Shown here piece by piece: positions 25,559 to 34,211 of a DNA stretch of 64,000 nucleotides (position 1 is its first letter; each line of letters begins with the position of its first letter). The stretch spans positions 210,022 through 274,021 of the forward strand of contig NZ_ML769318.1 in NCBI RefSeq assembly GCF_009720365.1, given 5' to 3'. Under the pieces are notes generated by a model. The model made no database searches and was not told where the DNA came from. It saw only the letters and a program-made list of their open reading frames with translations. This DNA is from Catellatospora paridis (GTDB lineage: Bacteria > Actinomycetota > Actinomycetes > Mycobacteriales > Micromonosporaceae). The translations under genes were made by a program, and so were the position numbers.

Positions 25559-25861
25559 GTGGAGAGCAGCGAGAAGACCCCGGTCAGTTACGCCCAGGAC
25601 GACGACAAGCAGGCGCTGCTGGCGCGGCTGAAGCGGGTCGAGGGGCAGGTGCGCGGGCTGCAGCGGATGGTCGAGCAGGACACGTACTGTGTCGACGTCC
25701 TCACGCAGATCTCGGCCGCCACCCGGGCCCTCCAGGCCGTCGCGCTCGGGCTGCTGGAGGGTCATCTCAACCACTGCGTGGTGGACGCCGCCCGGCAGGG
25801 CGACCCCGCTGCCAAAGTCAAGGAAGCCACCGAGGCGATCGCTCGCCTGGTCCGGTCATAG
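25559..25861 (+). CDS. csoR: CsoR copper-sensing repressor
   Basis: All-helical copper sensor, 100 residues. The Cu(I)-binding Cys-His-Cys set is present: the cysteine of QDTYCVDVL and the histidine and cysteine of GHLNHC (H-x3-C). The helix LLARLKRVEGQVRGLQRM is the family DNA-binding face. The GTG start is used, with GGTGAG five bases upstream overlapping the operator end. The gene heads a copper-efflux operon and is presumably autoregulated. Confidence 0.95.
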   Translation: MESSEKTPVSYAQDDDKQALLARLKRVEGQVRGLQRMVEQDTYCVDVLTQISAATRALQAVALGLLEGHLNHCVVDAARQGDPAAKVKEATEAIARLVRS

Positions 25862-25878
25862 GTCGTAGGGAGACCGCG

Positions 25879-26097
25879 ATGTCCGTTCGGACGACATACC
25901 AGATCACCGGCATGACCTGCGGGCACTGCGCCAGCGCGGTGACCAGGGAGCTGACCGCGCTGCCCGGCGTGAAGGAGGTCGTGATCGACCTCGCCGCGGG
26001 CAACGCCGCGGTCGTCAGCGATGCCGTGCTGCCGCTCGACGAGGTGCGCAACGCCGTCGACGAGGCGGGTTACCAGCTGGCCGGCGTAGATGCCTGA
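25879..26097 (+). CDS. copZ: Copper chaperone CopZ (HMA domain)
   Basis: A 72-residue cytoplasmic Cu(I) carrier. It has the metal-binding motif GMTCGHC near the N-terminus and the beta-alpha-beta pattern of an HMA domain (ALPGVKEVVIDLAAGNAAVV). It lies 17 bp after csoR and overlaps the next gene by eight bases. It would hand copper to the CopA N-terminal domain. Confidence 0.95.
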   Translation: MSVRTTYQITGMTCGHCASAVTRELTALPGVKEVVIDLAAGNAAVVSDAVLPLDEVRNAVDEAGYQLAGVDA

Positions 26098-27061
26098 GCG
26101 GCAGTCGACGCAGGCCGAGGTGCCCGAGCAGGCCGGGGTGGTGCGCGCCCAGTCGGCGGCCCGCACCGGCGACGCGGCGGGCACCAAGCTCGGCATGTTC
26201 GTCGGCGGGCTGATCGTGGCGCTGGTCGTCGGTTTCACCCTCGGCAAGGTGCTCGGCCCGGCCGAGAGCCCGACGCAGGGGGCGACGACCGGGGCTCCGG
26301 CGGCCTCACCGGGCATGGGCGGCGTGCACGCGCACGCCCCGCAGGCCAGCGCGGGATCCGAGGTCGGCGGCCTGGCGGTGAGCAGCGGCGGCTACACGCT
26401 GGCCCCCGCGGCGACGGTGTTCGCCGCGCCCGGCCCGCAGCACCTCAAGTTCGTGGTCAACGGGGCGGACGGCAAGGCGGTGACGGACTTCGCGGTGGTG
26501 CACGACAAGCCGCTGCACCTGGTCGTCGTACGCCGGGACATGACCGGCTACCAGCACCTGCACCCGACCATGGCCGCCGACGGCACCTGGACCGTGCAGG
26601 CCGACCTGGCCACGCCGGGCCTCTGGCGGGCGTACGCCGACTTCACCGCGATCAGCGCGGGCGGCACGCAGACCGCGATCGCGCTCGGCACCGACCTCAC
26701 CGTGGCCGGTGACTACCGCCCGCAGCCGCTGCCCGCGGCGGCCCGCGAGGTCTCGGCCGACGGCCTGACCGCCGGCTACGAGGGCACCCCGGTCATCGGG
26801 GCCAGCCAGCCGATGCTGTTCACGGTCAAGCAGGGCGGCGCGACCGCCGCGCTGGAGCCGTACCTCGGCTCGTTCGGCCACCTGGTGGTGCTGCGCGAGC
26901 TGGACCTGGCCTACGTGCACGTGCACCCGGAGCCCGCGCTGGTCAACGGCGGAGTGAAGTTCTGGCTCGCCGCGCCGAGCCCGGGGCGTTACCGGATGTT
27001 CTTCGACTACTCGGTGGGCGGCAAGGTCCGCACGGCGCAGTACACGCTGGAAGTGAAGTAG
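26090..27061 (+). CDS. Membrane-anchored His/Met-containing protein in copper operon
   Basis: A 323-residue protein with a cytoplasmic N-tail, one transmembrane helix (residues about 37-58) and a large outer domain. Past the helix is a short segment with MGGVHAHAP. Two similar beta-rich halves follow, each with a histidine cluster: [24 protein letters not shown] and [20 protein letters not shown]. The repeated L-H-L-V-V ... H-x-H-P pattern suggests an internal duplication and a metal-binding site on the cell surface. Not a known copper chaperone family that I recognise. Operon position between copZ and copA implies a copper role. Confidence 0.8.
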   Translation: MPERQSTQAEVPEQAGVVRAQSAARTGDAAGTKLGMFVGGLIVALVVGFTLGKVLGPAESPTQGATTGAPAASPGMGGVHAHAPQASAGSEVGGLAVSSGGYTLAPAATVFAAPGPQHLKFVVNGADGKAVTDFAVVHDKPLHLVVVRRDMTGYQHLHPTMAADGTWTVQADLATPGLWRAYADFTAISAGGTQTAIALGTDLTVAGDYRPQPLPAAAREVSADGLTAGYEGTPVIGASQPMLFTVKQGGATAALEPYLGSFGHLVVLRELDLAYVHVHPEPALVNGGVKFWLAAPSPGRYRMFFDYSVGGKVRTAQYTLEVK

Positions 27062-27075
27062 GGGGCGAAGGGGTC

Positions 27076-29376
27076 ATGGACCTGCGGCAGGCGAACGTCA
27101 TCGAGCTGGACATCGGCGGGATGACCTGCGCCACCTGTGCCGGCCGGGTGGAGAAGAAGCTGAACCGGGTGGACGGCGTGACCGCCACCGTCAACTTCGC
27201 CACCGAGACCGCGCACGTGACCTACCCGGAGACGGTCTCCGTCGGCGACCTGATCAAGGTCGTCGAGGCCACCGGGTACACGGCCGCCGTGCCGCAGGTC
27301 GCTCTCCCCAGCGACGAGGCCGCCCGGCCCGAGCCCGACCCGCTCGGTCAGCGGCTGCTGATCAGTGGCCTGCTGACGCTGCCCGTGGTGCTGCTCAGCA
27401 TGATCCCGGCGCTGCAGTTCACCAACTGGCAGTGGCTGGCGTTCACGCTGGCCACGCCGGTCGCGGTGTGGGGCGCCTGGCCGTTCCACCGGGCCGCGGC
27501 GCTCAACGCGCGCCACGGCGCGGCCACCATGGACACGCTGATCAGCCTCGGCGTGCTGGTGTCGTACGGCTGGAGCGCCTGGGCACTGTTCTTCGGCGGC
27601 GCGGGCATGCCCGGCATGACCATGTCGCTGACCTGGCTGGCCGCTCGCGGCGACGACCCCGGCATGCACCTCTACCTCGAGGTAACCACCACCTTGACCA
27701 CGTTCCTGCTGGCCGGGCGGTGGTTCGAGCACCGGGCCAAGCGCCGCGCGGGCTCGGCCCTGCGGGCGCTGCTGGACCTGGGCGCGAAGGACGCGGTGCT
27801 GCTGCGAAACGGCGTCGAGCAGCGGGTTCCGGTGGACCGCCTCGCGGTCGGCGACCTGTTCGTGGTGCGCCCCGGCGAGAAGATCGCCACTGACGGCGTG
27901 ATCGTCGAGGGCAGCAGCGCGGTGGACACCGCCCTGCTCACCGGCGAGAGCATGCCGGTCGAGGTCGGCGCCGGCGACGCGGTGGTCGGCGCGACCGTGA
28001 ACGCCGGCGGCCGGCTGGTGGTGCGGGCGACCCGGGTCGGCGCGGACACCCAGCTCGCGCAGATGGCGAAGCTGGTCACCGAGGCGCAGTCGGGCAAGGC
28101 CCCCGTGCAGCGGCTGGCCGACCGGATCTCCGGCGTGTTCGTCCCGGTCGTGATCGCGCTGGCGGTGGGCACGTTCGCGTTCTGGACGGCGTACGACGGC
28201 GGGGTCACCTCGGCCGCGGTCACCGCGGCGGTGGCGGTGCTGATCGTGGCCTGCCCGTGTGCACTGGGCCTGGCCACGCCGACCGCGCTGCTGGTGGGCA
28301 CCGGCCGGGGCGCCCAGCTCGGCATCCTGATCAAGGGCCCGGAGGTGCTCGAATCCACCCGCCGGGTCGACACGATCGTGCTCGACAAGACGGGCACGGT
28401 CACCACCGGCGTGATGACGCTTGTCGGCACGCTCCCGGCCGCCGGGATCGAAGAGCAGGACCTGCTGCGGTACGCCGCCGCGGTGGAGCACGCGTCCGAA
28501 CACCCGATCGCGCGGGCCGTGGTGAACGGGGCGGCCGCGCGCGGGATCGCCCCCGGCGCGGTGCACGACTTCCAGTCCCTGCCCGGCCTGGGCGCACAGG
28601 GCGTCGTCGACGGCCGCAAGGTGCTGGTCGGCCGCGCGTCACTGCTCGCCGAGCAGGGCATGGCCCTCGACCTGGTGGACGTACCCGCCGCGAATGCCGT
28701 GGCGGCCGCGACGGGGGCGACTGCCGCGACCGGCGTGATCAGGCAAGCCGGCGGGAAGCAGGGGGGCGAGGTCCTGGCCGACGAGGCGCGCACCGCGGTG
28801 GCGGTGGCTCTCGACGGTGAGTTCGCGGGTTGGCTGCTGGTGGCGGACACGGTCAAGCCCGGGTCGGCCGCCGCGGTGGCCGAGTTCAAGCGGCTCGGGC
28901 TGCGGCCGGTGCTGCTGACCGGTGACGCCGAGGCCCCGGCGCGGGCGGTGGCGGCCGAGGTCGGCATCGGCGAGGTCATCGCCGGGGTGCTCCCCGCCGG
29001 CAAGGTCGACGCGGTGCGGCGGCTGCAGGAGCAGGGGCACACGGTGGCGATGGTCGGCGACGGGGTCAACGACGCGGCGGCGCTGGCCGCCGCCGACCTC
29101 GGCCTGGCGATGGGCACCGGCACCGACGCGGCGATCGAGGCCGCCGACCTGACGCTGGTCCGCGGGGAGCTGACCGTCGCCGCGGACGCGATCCGGCTGT
29201 CGCGGGCGACCCTGCGGACGATCAAGGGCAACCTGTTCTGGGCGTTCGCCTACAACGTGGCGGCGCTGCCGCTGGCCGCGGCGGGCCTGGTCACGCCGGT
29301 GCTGGCGGCTGCCGCGATGGCGCTGAGCAGCATCTTCGTGGTGACGAATTCGCTGCGCCTGTTCCGTTTCCGGTAG
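27076..29376 (+). CDS. copA: Copper-exporting P1B-type ATPase CopA
   Basis: ATP-driven Cu(I) export. The 766-residue protein has an N-terminal HMA domain (GMTCATC), eight predicted helices, the channel motif ACPCALG, the phosphorylated [11 protein letters not shown] motif SEHPIA, the actuator LLTGES and the hinge [13 protein letters not shown] short Ala/Gly-rich insertion ([21 protein letters not shown]) sits in the nucleotide-binding domain. Last gene of the csoR operon. CPC and HMA types support Cu(I) specificity. Confidence 0.95.
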   Translation: MDLRQANVIELDIGGMTCATCAGRVEKKLNRVDGVTATVNFATETAHVTYPETVSVGDLIKVVEATGYTAAVPQVALPSDEAARPEPDPLGQRLLISGLLTLPVVLLSMIPALQFTNWQWLAFTLATPVAVWGAWPFHRAAALNARHGAATMDTLISLGVLVSYGWSAWALFFGGAGMPGMTMSLTWLAARGDDPGMHLYLEVTTTLTTFLLAGRWFEHRAKRRAGSALRALLDLGAKDAVLLRNGVEQRVPVDRLAVGDLFVVRPGEKIATDGVIVEGSSAVDTALLTGESMPVEVGAGDAVVGATVNAGGRLVVRATRVGADTQLAQMAKLVTEAQSGKAPVQRLADRISGVFVPVVIALAVGTFAFWTAYDGGVTSAAVTAAVAVLIVACPCALGLATPTALLVGTGRGAQLGILIKGPEVLESTRRVDTIVLDKTGTVTTGVMTLVGTLPAAGIEEQDLLRYAAAVEHASEHPIARAVVNGAAARGIAPGAVHDFQSLPGLGAQGVVDGRKVLVGRASLLAEQGMALDLVDVPAANAVAAATGATAATGVIRQAGGKQGGEVLADEARTAVAVALDGEFAGWLLVADTVKPGSAAAVAEFKRLGLRPVLLTGDAEAPARAVAAEVGIGEVIAGVLPAGKVDAVRRLQEQGHTVAMVGDGVNDAAALAAADLGLAMGTGTDAAIEAADLTLVRGELTVAADAIRLSRATLRTIKGNLFWAFAYNVAALPLAAAGLVTPVLAAAAMALSSIFVVTNSLRLFRFR

Positions 29377-29423
29377 TCCGTCACGGTGCGTCGCCGCCGA
29401 TCCGTAAACGAACCTGCCCTTTC

Positions 29424-29483
29424 ACGCAACAGACCGCCGTTCGAGGCCGCTAAGACGCAACAGACCAGCGTAAAGACGCAATC
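29424..29483. repeat. Three ACGCAA direct repeats before dimethylargininase gene
   Basis: ACGCAACAGACC occurs exactly twice (29424-29435 and 29455-29466), and a third partial copy ACGCAATCC begins at 29476. Start-to-start spacing is 31 and 21 bp, about three and two helical turns, so all lie on one DNA face. They end about 45 bp before the gene start and are a likely binding site for a multimeric regulator such as an Lrp/AsnC protein. Confidence 0.55.
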
Positions 29484-29528
29484 CTTCCCGCTACTGGGCG
29501 GCGGCTCGGGTGCGTAACCTTGCTGATC

Positions 29529-30374
29529 GTGACAGAGCGTGACTTGATCCCCACTGCCCGGCGGCCCCGTCCGCGTACCTACCTGATGTGCGCCCCGGAG
29601 CACTTCGTCGTGGAGTACGCCATCAACCCGTGGATGGACACCACCGCACCGGTGGACACCGCGCTGGCGGTCAAGCAGTGGGACGTGCTGCGCCAGACGA
29701 TGGTCGATCTCGGCCACACGGTGCACGTGCTCACCCCGCAGGCCGGTCTGCCGGACATGGTCTTCGCGGCCAACGGCGGGTTCGTGGTCGACGGCGTCGC
29801 GTACGGGGCGAAGTTCCGCTACCCGCAGCGCGCCGACGAGGCCACCGCGCACCGGGCCTTCTACGAGTCCCGCGACGAGTACGCCTTCGTCGCGCCGACC
29901 CAGATCAACGAGGGTGAGGGCGACTTCGCCTACCTGCCCGACGCCCACGGCGGCATCGCGCTCGCCGGGTACGGCTTCCGCACCGAGCCCGCCGCGCACG
30001 CCGAGGCCGCCGAGGCCCTGGGCCGCCCGGTGATCTCGCTGAAGCTGGTCGACCCGCGCTTCTACCACCTCGACGTCGCGCTGACCGTGCTCGACGACGA
30101 GAACATCGCCTACTACCCCGGCGCGTTCTCCGCGGCCTCGCAGAAGGTCATCGCGCAGCTGTTCCCGAACGCCGTGATCGCCGACGAGGCCGACGCGCTC
30201 GCGTTCGCGCTGAACCTGGTCAGCGACGGCCGCAACGTCGTGATCAACACGGAGTCGACCGCGTTCGCGGACAAGCTCACCGCGGCGGGCTACCACCCGG
30301 TCCTGGTGGACCTCGCCGAGCTGAAGAAGGGCGGCGGCAGCGTGAAGTGCTGCATCGCCGAACTGCGCGACTGA
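29529..30374 (+). CDS. Dimethylargininase (DDAH-type amidinohydrolase)
   Basis: Hydrolyses N-omega-methylarginines to citrulline and (di)methylamine; related enzymes act on arginine. The 281-residue protein has the amidinotransferase fold signatures CAPEHFVVEYAINPWM near the N-terminus, LPDMVFAANGG, the catalytic histidine in RFYHLDVALTVL and the nucleophile cysteine in GGGSVKCCIAEL near the C-terminus (the doublet leaves Cys274 or Cys275 as nucleophile). No strong ribosome-binding site precedes the GTG; the start follows family length. A strong terminator and a 65-bp repeat follow. Confidence 0.88.
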   Translation: MTERDLIPTARRPRPRTYLMCAPEHFVVEYAINPWMDTTAPVDTALAVKQWDVLRQTMVDLGHTVHVLTPQAGLPDMVFAANGGFVVDGVAYGAKFRYPQRADEATAHRAFYESRDEYAFVAPTQINEGEGDFAYLPDAHGGIALAGYGFRTEPAAHAEAAEALGRPVISLKLVDPRFYHLDVALTVLDDENIAYYPGAFSAASQKVIAQLFPNAVIADEADALAFALNLVSDGRNVVINTESTAFADKLTAAGYHPVLVDLAELKKGGGSVKCCIAELRD

Positions 30375-30394
30375 CCGCGTACCCACTGATCGAA

Positions 30395-30436
30395 CGCCGG
30401 CCGCCGGACCCGCAGGGGTCCCGCGGCCGGCGCTTT
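30395..30436 (+). terminator. Intrinsic terminator after dimethylargininase gene
   Basis: A hairpin of CGCCGGCCGC and GGACCC pairing with GGGTCC and GCGGCCGGCG (one mismatch, 4-nt loop GCAG), followed by CTTTA. It begins 21 bp after the stop, and repeat element R2 begins at once after it. Confidence 0.8.
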
Positions 30437-30437
30437 A

Positions 30438-30502
30438 ATAGACGTCGGCCTATCTGGATGACTTCTTGGCGATCGAACTCATCTAGATAGGCCAACGTCT
30501 AT
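30438..30502. repeat. 65-bp palindromic element, copy R2
   Basis: Left arm opens ATAGACGTCGGCCTATCTGG, right arm is the complement of ATAGACGTTGGCCTATCTAG; 22 of 24 arm bases pair. The 17-bp centre contains GGCGATCG, the reverse orientation of R1 and R4. It lies between the dimethylargininase terminator and the stop of the convergent lyase gene (30517). Confidence 0.95.
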
Positions 30503-30516
30503 GACAGCCGGGGCAG

Positions 30517-31470
30517 TCAGGCCGCGTGTGTGAACGACGTGGTGCGGGTCATGCCGGCGGCGCGGCCCTTGGCGGAGATGACCAGGGCCATCTTGCGGGA
30601 GGCCTCGTCGATCATCTCGTCGCCGAGCATGACCGCGCCGAGGCGGCCGCCCTGCTCGGAGGTGTAGTAGTCGTAGGCGTCGAGGATCAGCTCGGCGTGG
30701 TCGTAGTCGGACTGGGCCGGCGAGTAGACCTCGTTGGCGGCGTCGAGCTGGCCGGGGTGCAGCACCCACTTGCCGTCGAAGCCGAGCGCCGCCGAGCGCC
30801 GGGCCACCTCGGTGAACCCGTCCACATCCTTGATCTGCAGGTACGGCCCGTCGATGGCCTGCTTGTCGTGCATGCGCGCGGCCATCAGGATGCGCATCAG
30901 GATGTAGTGGTACGGGTCGCCCGGGTAGCCGGGGATGAGCGAGCCGACGACCAGAGACTTCATGTTGATCGAGGCCATGAAGTCGGCGGGGCCGAAGATG
31001 ATCGTCTCCACGCGGGGCGAGGCGGCCGCGATGGCGTCCACGTTGACCAGCCCGGCCGCGTTCTCGATCTGGGCCTCGATGCCGATCGCGCCGACCGGCA
31101 GGCCGAGCGACTTCTCCAGCTGGGTCAGCGTCAGGTCGAGCCACTCTACGTGCGACGCACTCTGCACCTTGGGCAGCATGATCGCGTCCAGGTTGGCGCC
31201 CGCGCCCTCGACGATCTCGATGACATCCGTGTACGTCCACGGCGTGGTCAGGTCGTTGACCCGTACCACGCGGGTCTTGCCGGCCCAGTCGCCCTCGTTG
31301 AGCGCGGCCACGATGTTTTTGCGGGCCTCAGGCTTGGCCAGCGGCGCCACCGCGTCCTCCAGGTCGAGGAAGACCTGGTCGGCGGGCAGGCCCTGGGCCT
31401 TGCCGAGCATCTTGACGCTGGAACCCGGCACGGCCAGACATGACCTGCGGGCACGCCCGAGAGCGGCCAT
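30517..31470 (-). CDS. HpcH/HpaI aldolase / CitE family lyase (malyl-CoA lyase-like)
   Basis: A 317-residue CoA-ester lyase of the CitE/Mcl type. Family motifs include RSCLAVPGSSVKML, FLDLEDAVAP (metal-site acidic residues), VRVND, IEAQIENAAGL and FGPADFMASI. Likely cleaves (3S)-malyl-CoA or beta-methylmalyl-CoA to glyoxylate plus acyl-CoA. The acyl-CoA dehydrogenase at 34212 and the MaoC protein at 39989 belong to types that accompany it in the actinobacterial ethylmalonyl-CoA pathway; this role is inferred. Confidence 0.87.
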   Translation of the reverse strand: MAALGRARRSCLAVPGSSVKMLGKAQGLPADQVFLDLEDAVAPLAKPEARKNIVAALNEGDWAGKTRVVRVNDLTTPWTYTDVIEIVEGAGANLDAIMLPKVQSASHVEWLDLTLTQLEKSLGLPVGAIGIEAQIENAAGLVNVDAIAAASPRVETIIFGPADFMASINMKSLVVGSLIPGYPGDPYHYILMRILMAARMHDKQAIDGPYLQIKDVDGFTEVARRSAALGFDGKWVLHPGQLDAANEVYSPAQSDYDHAELILDAYDYYTSEQGGRLGAVMLGDEMIDEASRKMALVISAKGRAAGMTRTTSFTHAA

Positions 31471-31542
31471 CGATACTCCTTAGGGAGCGTTCAGTAGTTG
31501 ACGCCACGGTAACCTCACTCCCGTCGAGAGGAGAACGGGACT

Positions 31543-32355
31543 GTGGAAGATCTCACGCGCCATGCGGTGATCACCGGTGCCACGTCCGGCATCGGGCAGG
31601 CGGCGGCTGTCGCGCTGGTGCGACAGGGCTGGCAGGTCACCCTGGTCGGGCGCGATCCGGGCCGGCTGGACGCGGCACTGGGCGCGGTCCGGGCCGAGGC
31701 GGCGGGCCCCGAGCCGGTCGGCCTGCTGGCCGACTTCGCACAGCTGTCACAGGTGCGCGACCTGGCCGCCAAGCTCTCCGGGCAGCGCGTCGACGTGCTG
31801 GCCAACAACGCGGGCCTGCTCGCGAACCGGCGCACCGCCACCGTGGACGGTCACGAGCTGACCATCCAGACCAACCACCTGGCCCCGTTCCTGCTGGCGC
31901 ACCTGATGCGCGACCAGCTGGCACCGGGCGCCCGCATCGTCAACACGGCGTCGATGGCGCACTCGTTCGGCACCCTCGATCCGGACAACCTGGACCGGCG
32001 CGGCGGCATCTACAGCGCCTGGCTGGCGTACGGCGGCTCGAAGCGGGCCAACATCCTGTTCGCGGCGGAGGCCGCCCGGCGCTGGCCGGACCTGCTCAGC
32101 TACTCCTTCCACCCGGGCGTGGTGCGCACCCGCTTCGGCACGCCCGCGGCCCGGCTGTTCTACAAGATCGGTCCCGGTATCGCCACCCCGGAGCAGGGTG
32201 CCGACCAGCTGGTCTGGCTGGCCACCGAGGACCCGGTCCGGCTGCAGAACGGCGCGTACTACGTGCTGCGCAAGCCGACCCGCCCGCACCCCAGCGCCCG
32301 CGACCCGCGGTTCGCCGCCCGCCTGTGGGACGCGAGCGCCACCGCCGTCCTCTGA
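31543..32355 (+). CDS. Short-chain dehydrogenase/reductase
   Basis: NAD(P)-dependent oxidoreductase of 270 residues, close to retinol-dehydrogenase-like SDRs. It has the cofactor motif TGATSGIGQAAA, NNAG (ANNAGLLAN), the catalytic serine in IVNTASMAHS and YGGSKRAN (Tyr-x3-Lys as YGGSK). GAGAGGAG lies upstream of the GTG. Substrate unknown. A long perfect hairpin follows. Confidence 0.87.
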   Translation: MEDLTRHAVITGATSGIGQAAAVALVRQGWQVTLVGRDPGRLDAALGAVRAEAAGPEPVGLLADFAQLSQVRDLAAKLSGQRVDVLANNAGLLANRRTATVDGHELTIQTNHLAPFLLAHLMRDQLAPGARIVNTASMAHSFGTLDPDNLDRRGGIYSAWLAYGGSKRANILFAAEAARRWPDLLSYSFHPGVVRTRFGTPAARLFYKIGPGIATPEQGADQLVWLATEDPVRLQNGAYYVLRKPTRPHPSARDPRFAARLWDASATAVL

Positions 32356-32378
32356 CGCGCCGCGCGGGACCGTACGAG

Positions 32379-32424
32379 TCGAGGCTCCGACCAGGCTGTC
32401 TGGGACAGCAGGTCGGAGCCTCGA
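32379..32424. terminator. Bidirectional hairpin between SDR and DUF4190 genes
   Basis: TCGAGGCTCCGACC pairs exactly with GGTCGGAGCCTCGA, and an inner GCTGTC/GACAGC stem sits in the loop. The hairpin lies between two convergent genes. Confidence 0.8.
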
Positions 32425-32469
32425 TCGGTGTTCGGCGGCCCACCCGGTGTCCGGTGCGCGCCGCCGTCG

Positions 32470-33033
32470 TCAGTACGAGCTGGCGCCGCTCACGCCCAGC
32501 ATGGCCAGGAACGGCAGGCCGAATGCGCAGAGGCAGCCGACCACGCCGAGGCCCGTGATGATCCAGCCGACGATGATCGCCGCCTTCGCCATCCCCTCGC
32601 CGTCCTCGCCGCTCTGGCGGATCTGCTTCATCGCCGAGTGACCGAGGATCGCCCCGATCGGGGCGGTGATCCAGGTCATCAGGCCGACCAGGGACAGGAT
32701 CAGCGCGACCAGGGCCATGCTGTTCTGCGGCCGGGGCGGCGGGTAGCCGCCGTAGGGCTGCTGTCCGTAAGGCTGCTGCCCGTACGGAGCCTGCCCGTAC
32801 GGCTGCTGCGGCGCGGCGTAGGGGTCCGCCGACTTGTAGGGGTCGGCGTAGGGCTGCCCCGACTGCGGTGCCACCGGCGGCACGCTCGCCGGCGGCGTCG
32901 CCGGAGAGCCGGGCACGGCCGGGGAGCCGTACGACGGCGGTGTCGCGTACGGGTTGGCCGCGGACGGCGGCGCGTAGGGATCCGGCTGACCCGAGTACGG
33001 GTCCTGGCCGGCTGGCGGAGGCGGGTACGTCAT
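32470..33033 (-). CDS. DUF4190 membrane protein (copy 1)
   Basis: A 187-residue protein: Pro/Tyr/Gln-rich N-terminal half (repeats of DPYAxPxx, QQPYGQQPYG), then two hydrophobic helices around a loop with GAILGHSAMKQIRQSGEDGEGMA typical of DUF4190. Start is the ATG with GGGAGAG upstream; a longer frame is unsupported. Third of three tandem paralogues. Function unknown; disordered cytoplasmic N-terminus and membrane anchor suggest a scaffold. Confidence 0.82.
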   Translation of the reverse strand: MTYPPPPAGQDPYSGQPDPYAPPSAANPYATPPSYGSPAVPGSPATPPASVPPVAPQSGQPYADPYKSADPYAAPQQPYGQAPYGQQPYGQQPYGGYPPPRPQNSMALVALILSLVGLMTWITAPIGAILGHSAMKQIRQSGEDGEGMAKAAIIVGWIITGLGVVGCLCAFGLPFLAMLGVSGASSY

Positions 33034-33049
33034 GACTTCTCTCCCAAGG

Positions 33050-33589
33050 TCAGTCCCAGTCGCTGCTGCTGCTGCCGTTCTGGATCTCGTCCCAGAAGGT
33101 CGGGTCGTTGGCAACGATGATCACGACGATCAAGATCCCAATGACGGTCAGCGCGACGGCGGACCATCCCGTGATGATGCCGGTGATGGCCATCCCACGG
33201 CCCTCCTGCTGACGCTCCCTGATCTGCTTCTGGCTGACGTGGCCGAGGATCGCGCCGATGAGCCCGGGCAGCGCGCCGATGCCGTAGCACCAGCACATCA
33301 GCACGCCCACGATGCCGAGCACCATCGACGCGATCGCCATCCCGTTCGTGCCGGGCGCGGCAGGACCCTGTGCGTAGGGGGTGAAGGGCACGCCGTACGC
33401 GCCCGTCGGCTGCGGGGAGTACGGCGCGCCGCTGGCGGCCGGCGCGGCGTACGGGTCCGCGCTGACCGGCGGCACCGCGTAGGGGTCCCCGCTGACCGGC
33501 TGCGGGGTGTACGGATTCGGGGTGGGCGGCGGAGCGTACGGATCAGGTTGCTGGTTGAACGGATCCGGGCTCGGCGGCGGGTAGGTCAT
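33050..33589 (-). CDS. DUF4190 membrane protein (copy 2)
   Basis: 179 residues, opening MTYPPPSPDPFNQQPDPYA, with a Pro/Tyr-rich first half and two helices around IGAILGHVSQKQIRERQQEGRGMA. The C-terminus is short and ends in a Ser/Asp-rich tail. Only 16 bp separate it from copy 1 downstream, consistent with one transcript. Confidence 0.85.
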   Translation of the reverse strand: MTYPPPSPDPFNQQPDPYAPPPTPNPYTPQPVSGDPYAVPPVSADPYAAPAASGAPYSPQPTGAYGVPFTPYAQGPAAPGTNGMAIASMVLGIVGVLMCWCYGIGALPGLIGAILGHVSQKQIRERQQEGRGMAITGIITGWSAVALTVIGILIVVIIVANDPTFWDEIQNGSSSSDWD

Positions 33590-33614
33590 GAAGAGCTCCT
33601 GACTCGACGTCTGG

Positions 33615-34055
33615 TCAGAACGAGCCGAAGCCGCCGTTGAGGTTCAGCGCCAGCCCGGCGATGCCGTTCAGGATGCCGAGACCCACGCCGACGTAACCGC
33701 AGATGATGCCCGTCAGCGCCTGCGAGCGGTTGGACTGCCCCTGCTGGGCGATCTGCTTCATGCTGATGTGGCCCATGATGGCGCCGGCCGCGCCGACGGC
33801 CACGCCGAGCAGCGCGCAGCACGCGGCGGGGATGGCGATGATGCCGACGATCATCGCGGCGAGGGCGAGGCCGTTGTTCTGCTTCAGCGGCGCGGTGCCC
33901 CACGGCTGGGCGTAGGGCTGCTGCAGGCCGGGCTGCTCGCCGTACGGCTGCTGCGCGGGGGGCTGCGGCTGGCCGTAGGGGTTCGGCTGCTGCGGCTGCG
34001 CGTAGGGGTCCGGCTGCTGGGCGTAGGGGTCCTGGCCGGGCGGGGTGTAGCTCAT
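33615..34055 (-). CDS. DUF4190 membrane protein (copy 3)
   Basis: 146 residues, the shortest of the three. The N-terminus MSYTPPGQDPYAQQPDPYA is followed by Gln/Pro repeats and two helices around GAIMGHISMKQIAQQGQSNRSQA. First gene of the three-gene run, divergent from the acyl-CoA dehydrogenase gene. The three copies have diverged in the linker but share the loop G-x-I-x-G-H-x-x-x-K-Q-I. Confidence 0.85.
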   Translation of the reverse strand: MSYTPPGQDPYAQQPDPYAQPQQPNPYGQPQPPAQQPYGEQPGLQQPYAQPWGTAPLKQNNGLALAAMIVGIIAIPAACCALLGVAVGAAGAIMGHISMKQIAQQGQSNRSQALTGIICGYVGVGLGILNGIAGLALNLNGGFGSF

Positions 34056-34140
34056 GGGGTGCCTTGTCTCTCGGATGTGGGTTCAGCGCACGTTAGCGAA
34101 CCCGGTGAACCTTTTCACAGTGACGGTGCTGTCAAGCGCC

Positions 34141-34169
34141 TTGGATGGGACGGAGGCCCGGCTCATACT
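34141..34169 (+). promoter_or_regulatory. Candidate promoter of the acyl-CoA dehydrogenase gene
   Basis: TTGGAT and CATACT are exactly 17 bp apart, with the start codon 43 bp downstream and an AGGAGG-like site in between. Match to the housekeeping consensus; not tested. Confidence 0.45.
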
Positions 34170-34211
34170 CAGCTCACCTGAAGGTTCGTTCAGTCCCCAG
34201 GAGGCTGACAT

